A DNA stretch of 64,000 bases from Curtobacterium sp. MCSS17_015 (GCF_003234265.2 NZ_CP126256.1:992001-1056000), one strand, 5' to 3'. Positions 1 to 8,372 are shown, counted from the stretch's first letter. Numbers and translations are program-made. Notes: generated from the letters alone by a model not told the origin.

Positions 1-313
1 ACGGGTGACCGGTGCGCACGGGTTCGACTCGCTCGTGCAGGCGTCCGGCGACGTGGTGGTCTCGGCGGTCAAGCTCGCCGACGACCGCTCGGGTGACCTG
101 GTCGTCCGCGTGTACGAGCCCGAGGGCCGCCGTGGCACCGGAGGCCTGTCGGTCGACGGGCCGTTCGGCGATCCGGTCGAGGTGACGCTGCTCGAGGAGA
201 CCGACCCGGCGCTGCCGGGCGTCGCCGCGGTGACGGACGGGGGCGCGGCCTTCCCGGTCGACGCCTTCGAGGTCCGCACTTTCCGGTTCCCCCGACGGGG
301 CGAGGCGCACTGA
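1..313 (+). CDS. Alpha-mannosidase (GH38 family), C-terminal fragment
   Basis: Only the last ~103 codons are inside the window; the frame is open through base 1, so the GTG at 5 is internal. The segment runs VVVSAVKLADDRSGDLVVR, then VYEPEGRRG, and ends VRTFRF. This is the C-terminal beta-sandwich pattern of GH38 alpha-mannosidases, which hydrolyse alpha-linked mannose from N-glycans. It lies upstream of an EndoH-like enzyme and a GH92 mannosidase on the same strand, which fits high-mannose glycan breakdown. The catalytic part is outside the window, so substrate preference cannot be judged. Confidence 0.8.
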   Translation, partial: RVTGAHGFDSLVQASGDVVVSAVKLADDRSGDLVVRVYEPEGRRGTGGLSVDGPFGDPVEVTLLEETDPALPGVAAVTDGGAAFPVDAFEVRTFRFPRRGEAH

Positions 314-331
314 CGACCGGCTCAGAAGACC

Positions 332-366
332 CCCGCCGCCGGGACTTCGGGTGTCCCGGCGGTGGG
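332..366 (+). terminator. Hairpin between GH38 and EndoH genes
   Basis: A 10-bp perfect stem (336-345 with 353-362, loop TTCGGGT) extends to about 14 bp with one G-T pair. No T-run follows, so it may be a weak terminator, an mRNA-processing site or a 3-prime stabiliser. A second 10-bp hairpin (392-416, CCGCGGCGGC stem) lies just before the EndoH ribosome binding site. Confidence 0.5.
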
Positions 367-438
367 TCCCACGGCCGGACCGGTCGTGGGCCCGCGGCGG
401 CACCTCGCCGCCGCGGACACCACTCGAAGAGGAGTGTC

Positions 439-1413
439 ATGCAGAAGACCATGAAGATCGGGATCGTGGCGGCGCTCGTCGCCATGGTGGCGGCACCGAT
501 GGTGCCCGCCGCCGCGTCGGCAGCACCGGGCGGACCGGCAGCAGCCCAGGGCCACGGTTCGGGGCACGGCAACGGCCACGGCCACGGCCACGGGCGACCG
601 GGGCAGCACGCTCCGACCAAGTCGGGGCCGACGAGCATCGCCTACGTCGAGGTGAACAACGACGAACTCCGGAACGTCGGCCGGTACACGCTCGAGAACG
701 GCGCGAACGCCTTCGACGTGGCGATCATCTTCGCCGCGAACATCAACCGAGACGCGGACGGCGACGCGGTCCTGTACGCCAACGAGAACGTGCAGCGCAC
801 CCTCGACCAGGCGGCCACGCAGATCCGTCCGCTGCAGGCCAAGGGCATCAAGGTGACGCTCTCGGTGCTCGGGAACCACCAGGGCACCGGCCTGGCGAAC
901 TTCACCTCGAAGGCGGACGCGCGCGACTTCGCGGCGCAGGTGTCGGCGACCGTGGAGAAGTACGGGCTCGACGGCGTCGACCTCGACGACGAGTACTCGG
1001 ACTACGGCGTGGACGGCACACCGCAGCCGAACGACCAGTCGATCGGCTGGCTCATCTCCGCGCTCCGCGCGGACATGCCCGGCAAGATCATCTCCTTCTA
1101 CGACATCGGCCCGTCGTCGACGTCACTGCAGCAGGAGAAGCCGTCGATCGGCCACAAGCTCGACTACGCGTGGAACCCGTACTACGGCACCTACACGGCG
1201 CCGACCATCCCGGGTCTGCCGAAGTCGAAGCTCTCGGCTGCGGCGGTCGACATCCAGAACACCCCGGTGGACCTCGCGGTCACGCTCGCGGAGCGCACGA
1301 AGGCCGACGGGTACGGCGTCTTCATGACGTACAACCTGCCGGACGGTGACGTCAGCCCGTACGTGTCGCAGTTCACGCAGGTGCTCTACGGTCAGTCCGC
1401 CGTCTACAAGTAG
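439..1413 (+). CDS. Secreted endo-beta-N-acetylglucosaminidase, EndoH-like (GH18)
   Basis: 324 aa. Predicted to cleave the chitobiose core of high-mannose N-glycans on glycoproteins. Residues ~1-30 are a signal peptide (KIGIVAALVAMVAAPMVPAA, then ASA). A Gly/His-rich linker follows at ~38-57. The GH18 catalytic motif DGVDLDDE is at 178-185, with D183 and E185 as the expected catalytic pair; EndoH has the closely similar DGVDFDDEY. The downstream YDIGPSS and YAWNPYYGTY strands also match EndoH-type proteins. The ATG start follows GAGGAG at 429-434. It is flanked by GH38 and GH92 mannosidases, so it probably releases extracellular oligomannose for them. A chitinase is less likely given the EndoH-type motif. 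Confidence 0.88.
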   Translation: MQKTMKIGIVAALVAMVAAPMVPAAASAAPGGPAAAQGHGSGHGNGHGHGHGRPGQHAPTKSGPTSIAYVEVNNDELRNVGRYTLENGANAFDVAIIFAANINRDADGDAVLYANENVQRTLDQAATQIRPLQAKGIKVTLSVLGNHQGTGLANFTSKADARDFAAQVSATVEKYGLDGVDLDDEYSDYGVDGTPQPNDQSIGWLISALRADMPGKIISFYDIGPSSTSLQQEKPSIGHKLDYAWNPYYGTYTAPTIPGLPKSKLSAAAVDIQNTPVDLAVTLAERTKADGYGVFMTYNLPDGDVSPYVSQFTQVLYGQSAVYK

Positions 1414-1428
1414 GGGAACGATCGATCC

Positions 1429-4400
1429 ATGAGTGACGAACGCCGTGGCGGCCCGACCGCTGACAGCCCGACGAACACCGGTCCCGTGACCGCGGTCGCG
1501 GCCCGGAACGGGGTCGGGTTCGTCTCCCAGCAGGCGACCCTGGTCGAACAGACCGACCCGAGGGGGACCGTGCAGGTCGTCCCGGGGTTCGCGGGACGCG
1601 AGGTCGGCCGCGCCGACGTCCTGACCTGGGTCTGGTTCCCAGAGCGGTCGCTGCCCGAGGGGCAGACCGAACCGGCAGTCCGGGACCTCGACGGGTTCTG
1701 GGCCGCCACGGCGTTCGCACTCGACATCGTCTTCACCGACGGCACCCGACTGAGCGAGGGCGGCGCCCGAGACCAGTACGGCGAGCCCGTCACGCCCGAG
1801 GCGCAGGACGACGCCCGCAAGCAGTGGGTCGACCAGTGGAACCGGCGGACCGTCGACCTGTCGGCGGTCGCCGGCCGGGTGGTGGACCGCCTGGAGGCTC
1901 GGCTCGGGAGGGCAGACCGGCCAGCGACCGTCGACGGGTCAGACAGCGCCGTGCGCGGCTGGCTGGACGACGTCCGCATCGAGCCGGCCGGTCTCAGGAC
2001 CGGCGCCGTGCCTCCTGGCTGTCGCCCGCTCGACCACGTCCGCACCACCCGAGGGACGCACTCGTCGGGTACGTTCTCGCGCGGGAACAACGCCCCGCTC
2101 GTCGGACTCCCGCACGGCGGGGTGTTCGGCCTGCCGATGACGAACGCGTCCGACAACCGGTGGCCGTACGCCTACCAGGAGCACAACCGTCCGAGCGACA
2201 ACCGGCCCACGATCCAGGCGTTCGCGACGAGCCACCTGCCCTCGCCCTGGATGGCCGACCGCGGGGTGTTCCAGGTCATGCCGTCCCCGCTCGTCTCGCC
2301 CGACGTGGACCGGGCCGCCCGCGCGCTCGGGTTCGACCACGTCGACGAACTCGACGGACCGCACCGCTACCGGGTCACCCTCGACGAGGGCGTGGCCGCC
2401 GAGATGACCGCGGGGGAGTTCGCCCTGGCGTGGCGGTTCACCGGCATCCGCAGCGTCGTGCTCGACCACCACGGCGTGCTCCGCTCGTGCTCGGTCCGAC
2501 TCGAGGACGGGACGGCCGTCGTGGATGCCCTGCTCGACGACCGGGCCGAGACCCCGCCGCACCACGTGTACGTGCGGATCGCGCACGCCGTCGCCGACAA
2601 CACGGCGTTCGTCGACGGCGAGCTCCGGGGGTGGATCGAGGTCGCCGGGGACACCGACGTGCTCCTCGGCATCTCGACCGTCTCCGCCGAGGACGCCGTC
2701 GCGAACCTCGCCGCCGCGGGCGACTTCGACACGATGCGCGAGCACGCCGAGGAACGCTGGGTCGCGGAACTCGACGTGCTGCGGGTCGAGGGTGCCACCG
2801 AGGACCAGCTCGTCTCGCTGTACTCCGGTTTGTACCGCGCGTTCCTCTACCCGACGCGGGCGGGGGAGACCGCCCTGGACGGGACACCGCGCCACCGTTC
2901 CCCCTACGGCGACGTCCTGACCGAGCCGATCCGGGACGAGCCCGGTCCCGAGGTCGTCGACGGACCGCTCACCACGACGAACGGGTTCTGGGACACCTAC
3001 CGCACGGCCTGGCCGCTGCTCGCGCTCCTCACCCCGGACACGGCGGCCGACCTCGCCGAGGGCGTCGTCGGACACTTCGCCGACGGCGGCTGGACCCCGC
3101 GCTGGAGTGCCCCCGGCGCCGAGGACGTCATGACCGGCACCACGAGCGACACGGTCTTCGCCGACCTCGTCGCGAAGGGCGTCGACGGGTTCGACGTCGA
3201 GCAGGCCTACCGGTCCGCGGTGCGGAACGCGACCGTCCCGGCACGGGACCGGCGGGTCGGACGGAAGGGGAGCCTCCCGGGCCTGTTCCGCGGGTACGTC
3301 GACACGGCGACCGGCGAGGGCATGTCGTGGACCCTCGACGCAGCCATTAACGACTGGGGTGTCGCCGTCCTGGCCCGGGTGATGGCGGAGCGTGCCGCGG
3401 CCGCGGGCGACGCGGGCGGCGAAGCGCGCTACCGGGCCGAGCACGAGTGGTTCGCCCGCCGGTCCCTGCAGTACCGGAACGTCTTCGACCGAGAGCGCGG
3501 GTTCTTCATCGGCCGGACGCCCGACGGCTGCTGGCGGGACGACTTCGACCCCGACGTGTGGGGGAGCGACTACACCGAGACGAACGCCTGGGGCACGATG
3601 TTCACCGCCCCGCACGACGGTGCCGGGGTCGTCGACCTGCACGGCGGCCCCGCGGCGTTCGACGAGGCGTTCGCCCGCTTCTCCGAGCGCCGCGAGACGG
3701 GCGGCACCGAGCACTCCGGCTCGTACGGGTTCGCGATCCACGAGATGACCGAGGCCCGCGACATCCGGATGGGCATGCTCGGTCTGTCGAACCAGCCCGC
3801 ACACCACATCCCGTTCTTCCCGATGTTCACCGGCCGGCACGACGACGCGCACCGCATCGTCCGCGAGTGCCTCGACCGGCTGTTCGTCGGCTCCGACCTC
3901 GGCCAGGGGTACCCCGGTGACGAGGACAACGGCGAGATGAGCGCCTGGTACGTCTTCGCGACCATCGGGCTGTACCCGCTGGCGCCGTCGACCGGCACCT
4001 ACGTGCTCGTGCCGCCGTCGGTCCGGAGGACGGTGCTGCGTCCGCCGGGGAACGGTTCGCCCACCGTCATCGAGACCACCGGCACCGGTCGGTTCATCGC
4101 CGCCGTCACGGTCGACGACGAACCGTGGGAGTCGATCAGCATCCCGCACGCGGTCGTGGTCGGGGCGTCGCGGATCGTCGTCGCGCTGTCGGAGACCCCG
4201 GTCGGCTGGGCAGCGGACACGCGCCCGACCTCGGCGTCCGAGCATCACGGGTACCGGGACACCCCGGACGACGTCCTGCCCGTGGGAGTGTCGCCGCTGA
4301 CCGACGACACCGGGCTGACCCGGGTAGCACTCGCCGCGGGGGAGTCCGTCGTGGTGCCGGTCACGGTCGCGGCGGCCTCGCTCGTCACGGTGACGGCGGC

Positions 4401-4620
4401 CGAGGCCGGACGGTCGTCGTGGCGGATCACCCTGCGGGACGCCGACGATCGCGTGGTCCACCAGTTGGACGCGCAAGACGAGGAGTTCGTGTGGGCCGGC
4501 CAGACGCGGGTCTTCCCGTTCGCCGGCGGTGTCAGCGCGGGGACGCTCTCGTTCGAGGCCGTGACGCCCGTCACCCTGACGCAGCTGCAGCTCGTCGCCG
4601 CCGACGGGAGTGCGTCCTGA
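1429..4620 (+). CDS. GH92 alpha-mannosidase
   Basis: 1063 aa. GH92 enzymes are calcium-dependent exo-alpha-mannosidases, usually alpha-1,2, acting on high-mannose N-glycans. Family features are the N-terminal beta-sandwich with GTHSSGTFSRGNNAPLVGLP, the WDTYRTAWPLLALLTP helix, YTETNAWG (catalytic-acid region) and GYPGDEDNGEMSAWYVF (base region). A C-terminal beta-rich extension of ~150 residues follows. There is no signal peptide (MSDERRGGPTADSP), so it should act in the cytoplasm on imported glycans, unlike the secreted EndoH. It starts 15 bp after the EndoH stop, with GGGGAA ahead of the ATG, and is probably co-transcribed. Confidence 0.93.
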   Translation: MSDERRGGPTADSPTNTGPVTAVAARNGVGFVSQQATLVEQTDPRGTVQVVPGFAGREVGRADVLTWVWFPERSLPEGQTEPAVRDLDGFWAATAFALDIVFTDGTRLSEGGARDQYGEPVTPEAQDDARKQWVDQWNRRTVDLSAVAGRVVDRLEARLGRADRPATVDGSDSAVRGWLDDVRIEPAGLRTGAVPPGCRPLDHVRTTRGTHSSGTFSRGNNAPLVGLPHGGVFGLPMTNASDNRWPYAYQEHNRPSDNRPTIQAFATSHLPSPWMADRGVFQVMPSPLVSPDVDRAARALGFDHVDELDGPHRYRVTLDEGVAAEMTAGEFALAWRFTGIRSVVLDHHGVLRSCSVRLEDGTAVVDALLDDRAETPPHHVYVRIAHAVADNTAFVDGELRGWIEVAGDTDVLLGISTVSAEDAVANLAAAGDFDTMREHAEERWVAELDVLRVEGATEDQLVSLYSGLYRAFLYPTRAGETALDGTPRHRSPYGDVLTEPIRDEPGPEVVDGPLTTTNGFWDTYRTAWPLLALLTPDTAADLAEGVVGHFADGGWTPRWSAPGAEDVMTGTTSDTVFADLVAKGVDGFDVEQAYRSAVRNATVPARDRRVGRKGSLPGLFRGYVDTATGEGMSWTLDAAINDWGVAVLARVMAERAAAAGDAGGEARYRAEHEWFARRSLQYRNVFDRERGFFIGRTPDGCWRDDFDPDVWGSDYTETNAWGTMFTAPHDGAGVVDLHGGPAAFDEAFARFSERRETGGTEHSGSYGFAIHEMTEARDIRMGMLGLSNQPAHHIPFFPMFTGRHDDAHRIVRECLDRLFVGSDLGQGYPGDEDNGEMSAWYVFATIGLYPLAPSTGTYVLVPPSVRRTVLRPPGNGSPTVIETTGTGRFIAAVTVDDEPWESISIPHAVVVGASRIVVALSETPVGWAADTRPTSASEHHGYRDTPDDVLPVGVSPLTDDTGLTRVALAAGESVVVPVTVAAASLVTVTAAEAGRSSWRITLRDADDRVVHQLDAQDEEFVWAGQTRVFPFAGGVSAGTLSFEAVTPVTLTQLQLVAADGSAS

Positions 4621-4627
4621 CCGGGCG

Positions 4628-4656
4628 TTGACACCTCTTGGCTAAGGGTGTTAGCT
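4628..4656 (+). promoter_or_regulatory. Sigma70-type promoter of hydrolase-tetR operon
   Basis: TTGACA at 4628-4633, a 17-bp spacer, then TTAGCT at 4651-4656. The predicted transcription start is near 4663, downstream of the ATG at 4658. Translation should therefore begin at the ATG at 4688, which has GGGAGG at 4677-4682. Confidence 0.7.
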
Positions 4657-4668
4657 TATGGCTAACAC
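4648..4668. promoter_or_regulatory. Inverted-repeat operator, probable TetR site
   Basis: GTGTTAGC (4648-4655) and GCTAACAC (4661-4668) form perfect 8-bp arms around a 5-bp centre. An additional GGCTAA half-site lies at 4640-4645. The palindrome covers the -10 element, so binding would block transcription. The repressor encoded at 5541-6113 in the same operon is the natural candidate. Confidence 0.72.
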
Positions 4669-4687
4669 TCGTAGCCGGGAGGCGCTC

Positions 4688-5548
4688 ATGCTTGAACACA
4701 TCGCACTGGATGGCGGCACCATCGCCGTCGACGTCAGTGGCACCGGTCCGCTCGTCGTCCTCGCCCACGGCATGGGCGACAGCCGACACTCGTACCGGTT
4801 CCTCGTCCCGGAGCTCGTTGCTGCCGGCTACCGGGTCGCGAACGTCGACATCCGCGGCTGCGGCGACTCGAGCACCGGCTGGTCCGGCTACGAGCGTGCC
4901 GACATCGCCGCCGACCTCGTGGCCGTCGTCCGGCACCTCGGTGGGCCCGCCGTCATCGTCGGGCAGTCGATCAGCGGTGGCGCTGCCACGATCGCCGCCG
5001 CGGACGCACCCGACGTCGTCGCCGGCATCGTCGAGCTCGCCCCCTTCACCCGCGCGCAGTCGTTCGACCTCGGTGGGTTCCTCCGCAACCGGAACCAGCA
5101 CCGCGCCGGGACGTTCCAGCTCCTCAAGGTCATGACGATGGGCCGCCTGCCGGGTTGGCTCGCCTACCTCGACATCGCGGTGCACACCAAGCCCGCGGAC
5201 TGGACGGAGGAGCGTCGCCGCATCGAGGAGACGCTCCAGCAGCCCGAGCGCATGGCCGTCCTCCACGCCATGACGAAGACCTCCCCGGCCGACGCCGGCG
5301 CCCGGCTCGCGGACGTCCGCTGCCCGGTCCTCGTCGTCGAGGGCAGCGCCGACCCGGACTGGGCCGACCCCGCCGCCGAGGGCCGACGGGTCCTCGCCGA
5401 CCTGCCGTCCGGTCTCGGCGAGCTCGCCGTCATCGACGGTGCCGGGCACTACCCGCACACCGAGACCCCGGCCGAGGTCCTGGCCCTCCTGCTCCCGTTC
5501 CTCGGTCGCACGCTCACCGCGATCCCCACCGGCGACGACCGTGCCTAG
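4688..5548 (+). CDS. Alpha/beta hydrolase
   Basis: 286 aa from the ATG at 4688. Canonical alpha/beta-hydrolase fold: strand with oxyanion-loop motif VVLAHGMGDS near the N-terminus, DIRGCGDSS, nucleophile elbow GQSISGG (Ser), a late acid in EGSADPDW and the catalytic His in GAGHYPHTE. There is no signal peptide, so it is cytoplasmic. The substrate is unknown; the family includes esterases, lipases and epoxide- or haloalkane-type hydrolases. The 3-prime end overlaps the tetR gene by 8 bp and the promoter carries a palindrome. This suggests a self-regulated unit in which the hydrolase destroys the repressor's ligand or a related toxic compound, which is inference. Confidence 0.85.
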   Translation: MLEHIALDGGTIAVDVSGTGPLVVLAHGMGDSRHSYRFLVPELVAAGYRVANVDIRGCGDSSTGWSGYERADIAADLVAVVRHLGGPAVIVGQSISGGAATIAAADAPDVVAGIVELAPFTRAQSFDLGGFLRNRNQHRAGTFQLLKVMTMGRLPGWLAYLDIAVHTKPADWTEERRRIEETLQQPERMAVLHAMTKTSPADAGARLADVRCPVLVVEGSADPDWADPAAEGRRVLADLPSGLGELAVIDGAGHYPHTETPAEVLALLLPFLGRTLTAIPTGDDRA

Positions 5549-6113
5549 GGCGGGACTCGACGCGGCGGTCGTCACCGAGGCCGCCGCTGCGCTCGCGGAC
5601 GAGAACGGTCTCGCGCAGGTGAGCATGAGCACCGTCGCGGAACGGCTCGGCGTCAAGGCGCCGTCGCTCTACAAGCACGTCGGCGGGCTCACCGACCTCA
5701 CCCGACGGATCGCCGTCCTCGCGGTCGCGGAACTCAGTGAGGCGCTGCGGGACGCGACGCAGGGGCGAGCCGGGAGGGACGCCCTGGCCGCCGCCGCCGG
5801 CGCGGTCCGCCGGTACGTGCGCGAGCATCCCGGTCGCTACGCGGCCACGACCGGCGCCCGTCCCGCGGACGCCGACGACCCGCTCACCCTCGCGCTCGAC
5901 CGGACACTGTCGTCGTTCTCCGCCGTCCTCCGCGACTACGGCCTCGACCCGGCGGACGAGGTCCACGCGCTCCGGATGCTCCGGAGCGTGCTGCACGGCT
6001 TCGCGACGCTCGAGGTGTCGGGCGGGTTCCAGATGGGGACCGACGTCGACGAGAGCTTCACGTGGATGATCGACTTCCTCGACCGCGGCCTGCGCGCCGG
6101 CCCGACACGATGA
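5541..6113 (+). CDS. TetR-family transcriptional regulator
   Basis: 190 aa from a GTG start that overlaps the hydrolase stop (tag at 5546-5548). The N-terminal helix-turn-helix is visible in ALADENGLAQVSMSTVAERL and GVKAPSLYKHVGG. The C-terminal domain, with HGFATLEVSGGFQMGTDVDESFTWMIDFL, is of the WHG/TetR_C_33 type. Translational coupling and the palindrome at 4648-4668 suggest it represses its own operon. The ligand is unknown. The stop overlaps the next ATG (ATGA), so a DUF2568 membrane protein is probably translated from the same mRNA. Confidence 0.85.
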   Translation: MPRAGLDAAVVTEAAAALADENGLAQVSMSTVAERLGVKAPSLYKHVGGLTDLTRRIAVLAVAELSEALRDATQGRAGRDALAAAAGAVRRYVREHPGRYAATTGARPADADDPLTLALDRTLSSFSAVLRDYGLDPADEVHALRMLRSVLHGFATLEVSGGFQMGTDVDESFTWMIDFLDRGLRAGPTR

Positions 6114-6493
6114 GCGTCGGACACGACCCCGTCCGCGGTGGCCTCCGCGCCGGTGCCGAACTCGTCGCCTGGGTCGCCGTGCCGTGGGCACTCTGGCCGC
6201 ACTCGATCCCGCTCGCGATCGTGGCCGTGCTCCTGCTGCTCGTCCCGCCCGCCGTGTTCTCGACGCCCGGTGACCGGCCGGGAGGCGATGCACCGATCGC
6301 GACGCACGGCACCGTCACGATCGTGTCGGTCCTGGCACACCTCGTCGGCGCGACCGTCGCCGCATGGGCGATCTGGCCCTCCTGGCTGGCCGTCGTCGTC
6401 ACCGCGCTGTGCGGAACCGTCGTGGTCACCGAAGTCCCCCGGTGGCGGTCGCTGCTGGCCTGGCGGCGGACGCCGCAGCCAGCGGTCTCCTGA
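6110..6493 (+). CDS. DUF2568/YrdB-like membrane protein
   Basis: 127 aa, ATG overlapping the tetR stop as ATGA. Four hydrophobic helices are apparent: AGAELVAWVAVPWALWP, PLAIVAVLLLLVPPAVF, TIVSVLAHLVGATVAAWAIW and WLAVVVTALCGTVVV. The motif SGLRAGAELVAW-like start, a VFSTPGDRPG loop after TM2 and a C-terminal WR-rich tail resemble the small YrdB/DUF2568 family. The function of that family is unknown. Its position as third gene of the hydrolase-tetR operon suggests co-expression under TetR control. Confidence 0.7.
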   Translation: MSVGHDPVRGGLRAGAELVAWVAVPWALWPHSIPLAIVAVLLLLVPPAVFSTPGDRPGGDAPIATHGTVTIVSVLAHLVGATVAAWAIWPSWLAVVVTALCGTVVVTEVPRWRSLLAWRRTPQPAVS

Positions 6494-6584
6494 CCCTCGT
6501 CCCCGCACCGGCGCTCGGCGGTCGCTGCTCGCCCGACGCCCGGACTCCCGCACCCCCGGTGGCGAGCGGTGGGACGCTGGGTCC

Positions 6585-7202
6585 GTGATCGACCCGCGCT
6601 CGCCCGACTCAGCCGTCTTCGTCGCACCCGACGGGGACGTGTACGTGGACCGCGACGGCCCCGGTGCCGCGACGCTGCGGCGGTGGCGGGACCGGTACGA
6701 CCCCGTTGCCGTCCGCCGGCGACAGCGACGGACGGTATGGGGTCGGACGCTGCTCGCCCTCGTGACCGTCGCACTGGTGGCGGCAGCGGGCCTCGGGGTC
6801 GGCGTCCTGGTGGCGGGCCCGTCCCTGCGCGCGACGACGTTCGGAGCGGGCGGGGCGTTGATCGGGGTCTGGATCTGCATCGGAACCGCGTTCGTGGTCA
6901 CCTCGGGCGGACCGCGGAGCACCCCCGGGGCGGTCGTGCCCGTCCCGGCCGAGGTGCTGGCCGCAGCGCCGGCGAACGCCAGCCCAGCCGACGTGTGGCG
7001 GTGGAGCGTCGCCGTCACGGCCGAGGCCGACCGACGTCGGACGATCGGGTACGAGACGTACGTCGAGCGCCCCTTCATGCAGGAGCAGGCTGATCGGGCA
7101 CGGGAGCAGTACGCGGCGGTCTACCGGGCGTACGTCGAGACCGCGCGGGAGTTGGGCCTACCGCTCCGCGAGCCGGAGATCCCCCTCGACGTCACCGACT
7201 GA
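6585..7202 (+). CDS. Hypothetical protein with two membrane helices
   Basis: 205 aa from a GTG start (VIDPRSPDSAVFVAPDGDVY). A soluble N-terminal ~45 residues is followed by two hydrophobic helices (TLLALVTVALVAAAGLGVGVLVAG and GAGGALIGVWICIGTAFVV). The C-terminal ~90 residues are charged and helical, containing DVWRWSVAVTAEADRR, then EQADRAREQYAAVYRAYVETARELGL. No family was recognised. The start is the first good codon after an upstream stretch whose composition looks non-coding, and no strong ribosome binding site precedes it. It may be monocistronic. Confidence 0.6.
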   Translation: MIDPRSPDSAVFVAPDGDVYVDRDGPGAATLRRWRDRYDPVAVRRRQRRTVWGRTLLALVTVALVAAAGLGVGVLVAGPSLRATTFGAGGALIGVWICIGTAFVVTSGGPRSTPGAVVPVPAEVLAAAPANASPADVWRWSVAVTAEADRRRTIGYETYVERPFMQEQADRAREQYAAVYRAYVETARELGLPLREPEIPLDVTD

Positions 7203-7260
7203 AGCGGCGCGCGCAACGAGCGGCTCGTGAGGTGGCGGTGGCACCGGTACCGTCGCTCGC

Positions 7261-7803
7261 ATGGACACCGCGTTCACCATCCGCCGGACCGTCGAGGACG
7301 ACTGGCCGCTGGTCCGCGAGCTCCGGATCGAGAACGCGACCGACAACCCGATCTCGTACGGGGCGACCCTGGAGACCACCCTCGGCATGACGGAGGACGA
7401 CTGGCGTCTCCGCGCTCGGCGCGGCCAGGGGAACGACACGACCAGCCTCGCCGCGGTCGACGACCTGTCCGGCCGGTGGATCGGGATGATGAGCGCCCAG
7501 ATCGGGGACGAGGACGGTCCGGGCCCGGTCCTGACCGGGGTCTTCGTCTCGCCGGCGTTCCGCGGTCGGACGCACGGTGTCGCCGACGCCCTCCTCGCGG
7601 GCATCATGGACTGGGCGGGTCGCCGCGCGGACCACCTCAGGTTGTACGTGTACGAGCACGGGACGCCGGCGCGGCGCTTCTACTCCCGTCACGGGTTCGT
7701 CGAGACCGGCCGGACCCGACCGGTGGGCTTCACGGACGGGTCGACGCTGGAGATGGTCCGGGCACTCGAGCAGGCCGGTCGGCCGGAAGGCGCTCCCCGG
7801 TGA
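7261..7803 (+). CDS. GNAT-family N-acetyltransferase
   Basis: 180 aa. The GNAT fold is recognisable: an N-terminal strand (FTIRRTVEDDWPLVRELRIENA), the acetyl-CoA pyrophosphate loop region (GVFVSPAFRGRTHGVADALL, corresponding to the R/Q-x-x-G-x-G/A motif) and the final RLYVYEHGTPARRFYSRHGFVETG. This arrangement is typical of acetyltransferases of small molecules or protein N-termini; the acceptor is unknown. The stop overlaps the start of a second, RimJ-like GNAT (GTGA), so the two are translationally coupled. Confidence 0.85.
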   Translation: MDTAFTIRRTVEDDWPLVRELRIENATDNPISYGATLETTLGMTEDDWRLRARRGQGNDTTSLAAVDDLSGRWIGMMSAQIGDEDGPGPVLTGVFVSPAFRGRTHGVADALLAGIMDWAGRRADHLRLYVYEHGTPARRFYSRHGFVETGRTRPVGFTDGSTLEMVRALEQAGRPEGAPR

Positions 7804-8339
7804 GCCCGATCCGTCTGGTCTCACCGGAGGACAGCACGGCGCTCGCCGACCTGCTCGTCCGCAACCGGGAGTTCCTGGCACCGTGGAGCCCGATCCGGGC
7901 CGACGGCCACGAAACCGTCGAGGGCCAGCGCTCGGAGATCGCGCTCGTGCTGGACCGACACCAGCGGGGCGAAGCCGCTCCGTTCGTGATCCTCGACGAC
8001 GACGGCGCGGTCGCCGGCCGGCTGACGCTGAGCGGCATCGTGCGGGGACCCTTCCGGTCGTGCGCGATGGGGTACTGGCTGTCGGAGGACCGCACCGGAC
8101 GCGGGCTGGCCACCCGGGCTGTGGCGGCGGCGCTCGGCCACGCGTTCGACGAGCTCGGCCTCCACCGGGTCCAGGCCGAGACACTGGTCCACAACACCGC
8201 CTCGCAGCGGGTGCTGGCCCGCAACGGCTTCCTGCAGTACGGCCTGGCGCCGCGGTACCTCGAGATCGCGGGCCGGTGGCAGGATCACCTCATGTTCCAA
8301 CGCCTCCGCGATGACCCGCCGGTGGCGCTGATCCGTTGA
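7800..8339 (+). CDS. RimJ/RimL-type N-acetyltransferase
   Basis: 179 aa from a GTG overlapping the preceding stop. The pattern LLVRNREFLAPWSP near the N-terminus, MGYWLSEDRTGRGLATRAVAA (acetyl-CoA binding), HRVQAETLVHNTASQRVLARNGF and a terminal GRWQDHLMFQRL is diagnostic of the RimJ/RimL (Acetyltransf_3) group. Members acetylate ribosomal protein N-termini or small molecules and antibiotics. Coupled to the upstream GNAT; the two are only distantly similar, so this does not look like a recent tandem duplication. Confidence 0.88.
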   Translation: MSPIRLVSPEDSTALADLLVRNREFLAPWSPIRADGHETVEGQRSEIALVLDRHQRGEAAPFVILDDDGAVAGRLTLSGIVRGPFRSCAMGYWLSEDRTGRGLATRAVAAALGHAFDELGLHRVQAETLVHNTASQRVLARNGFLQYGLAPRYLEIAGRWQDHLMFQRLRDDPPVALIR

Positions 8340-8369
8340 CTTTCCGGAAAGGCAAGTGATTGACTTGCC
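8336..8369 (+). promoter_or_regulatory. Promoter region with perfect inverted-repeat operator
   Basis: GGCAAGT (8351-8357) and ACTTGCC (8363-8369) are perfect 7-bp arms around GATTG. A TTGACT at 8336-8341 could be the -35 element, but no convincing -10 is seen. The palindrome ends 3 bp before the ATG at 8373, so bound repressor would block a leaderless transcript. The winged-helix regulator at 8843-9157 is the likely binder. Confidence 0.65.
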
Positions 8370-8372
8370 GAC

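Noticed and set aside
8336..8364. Full -35/-10 promoter for the gene at 8373
   Set aside because: TTGACT is present, but no -10 matches at 16-18 bp spacing; only the inverted repeat is reported with confidence.
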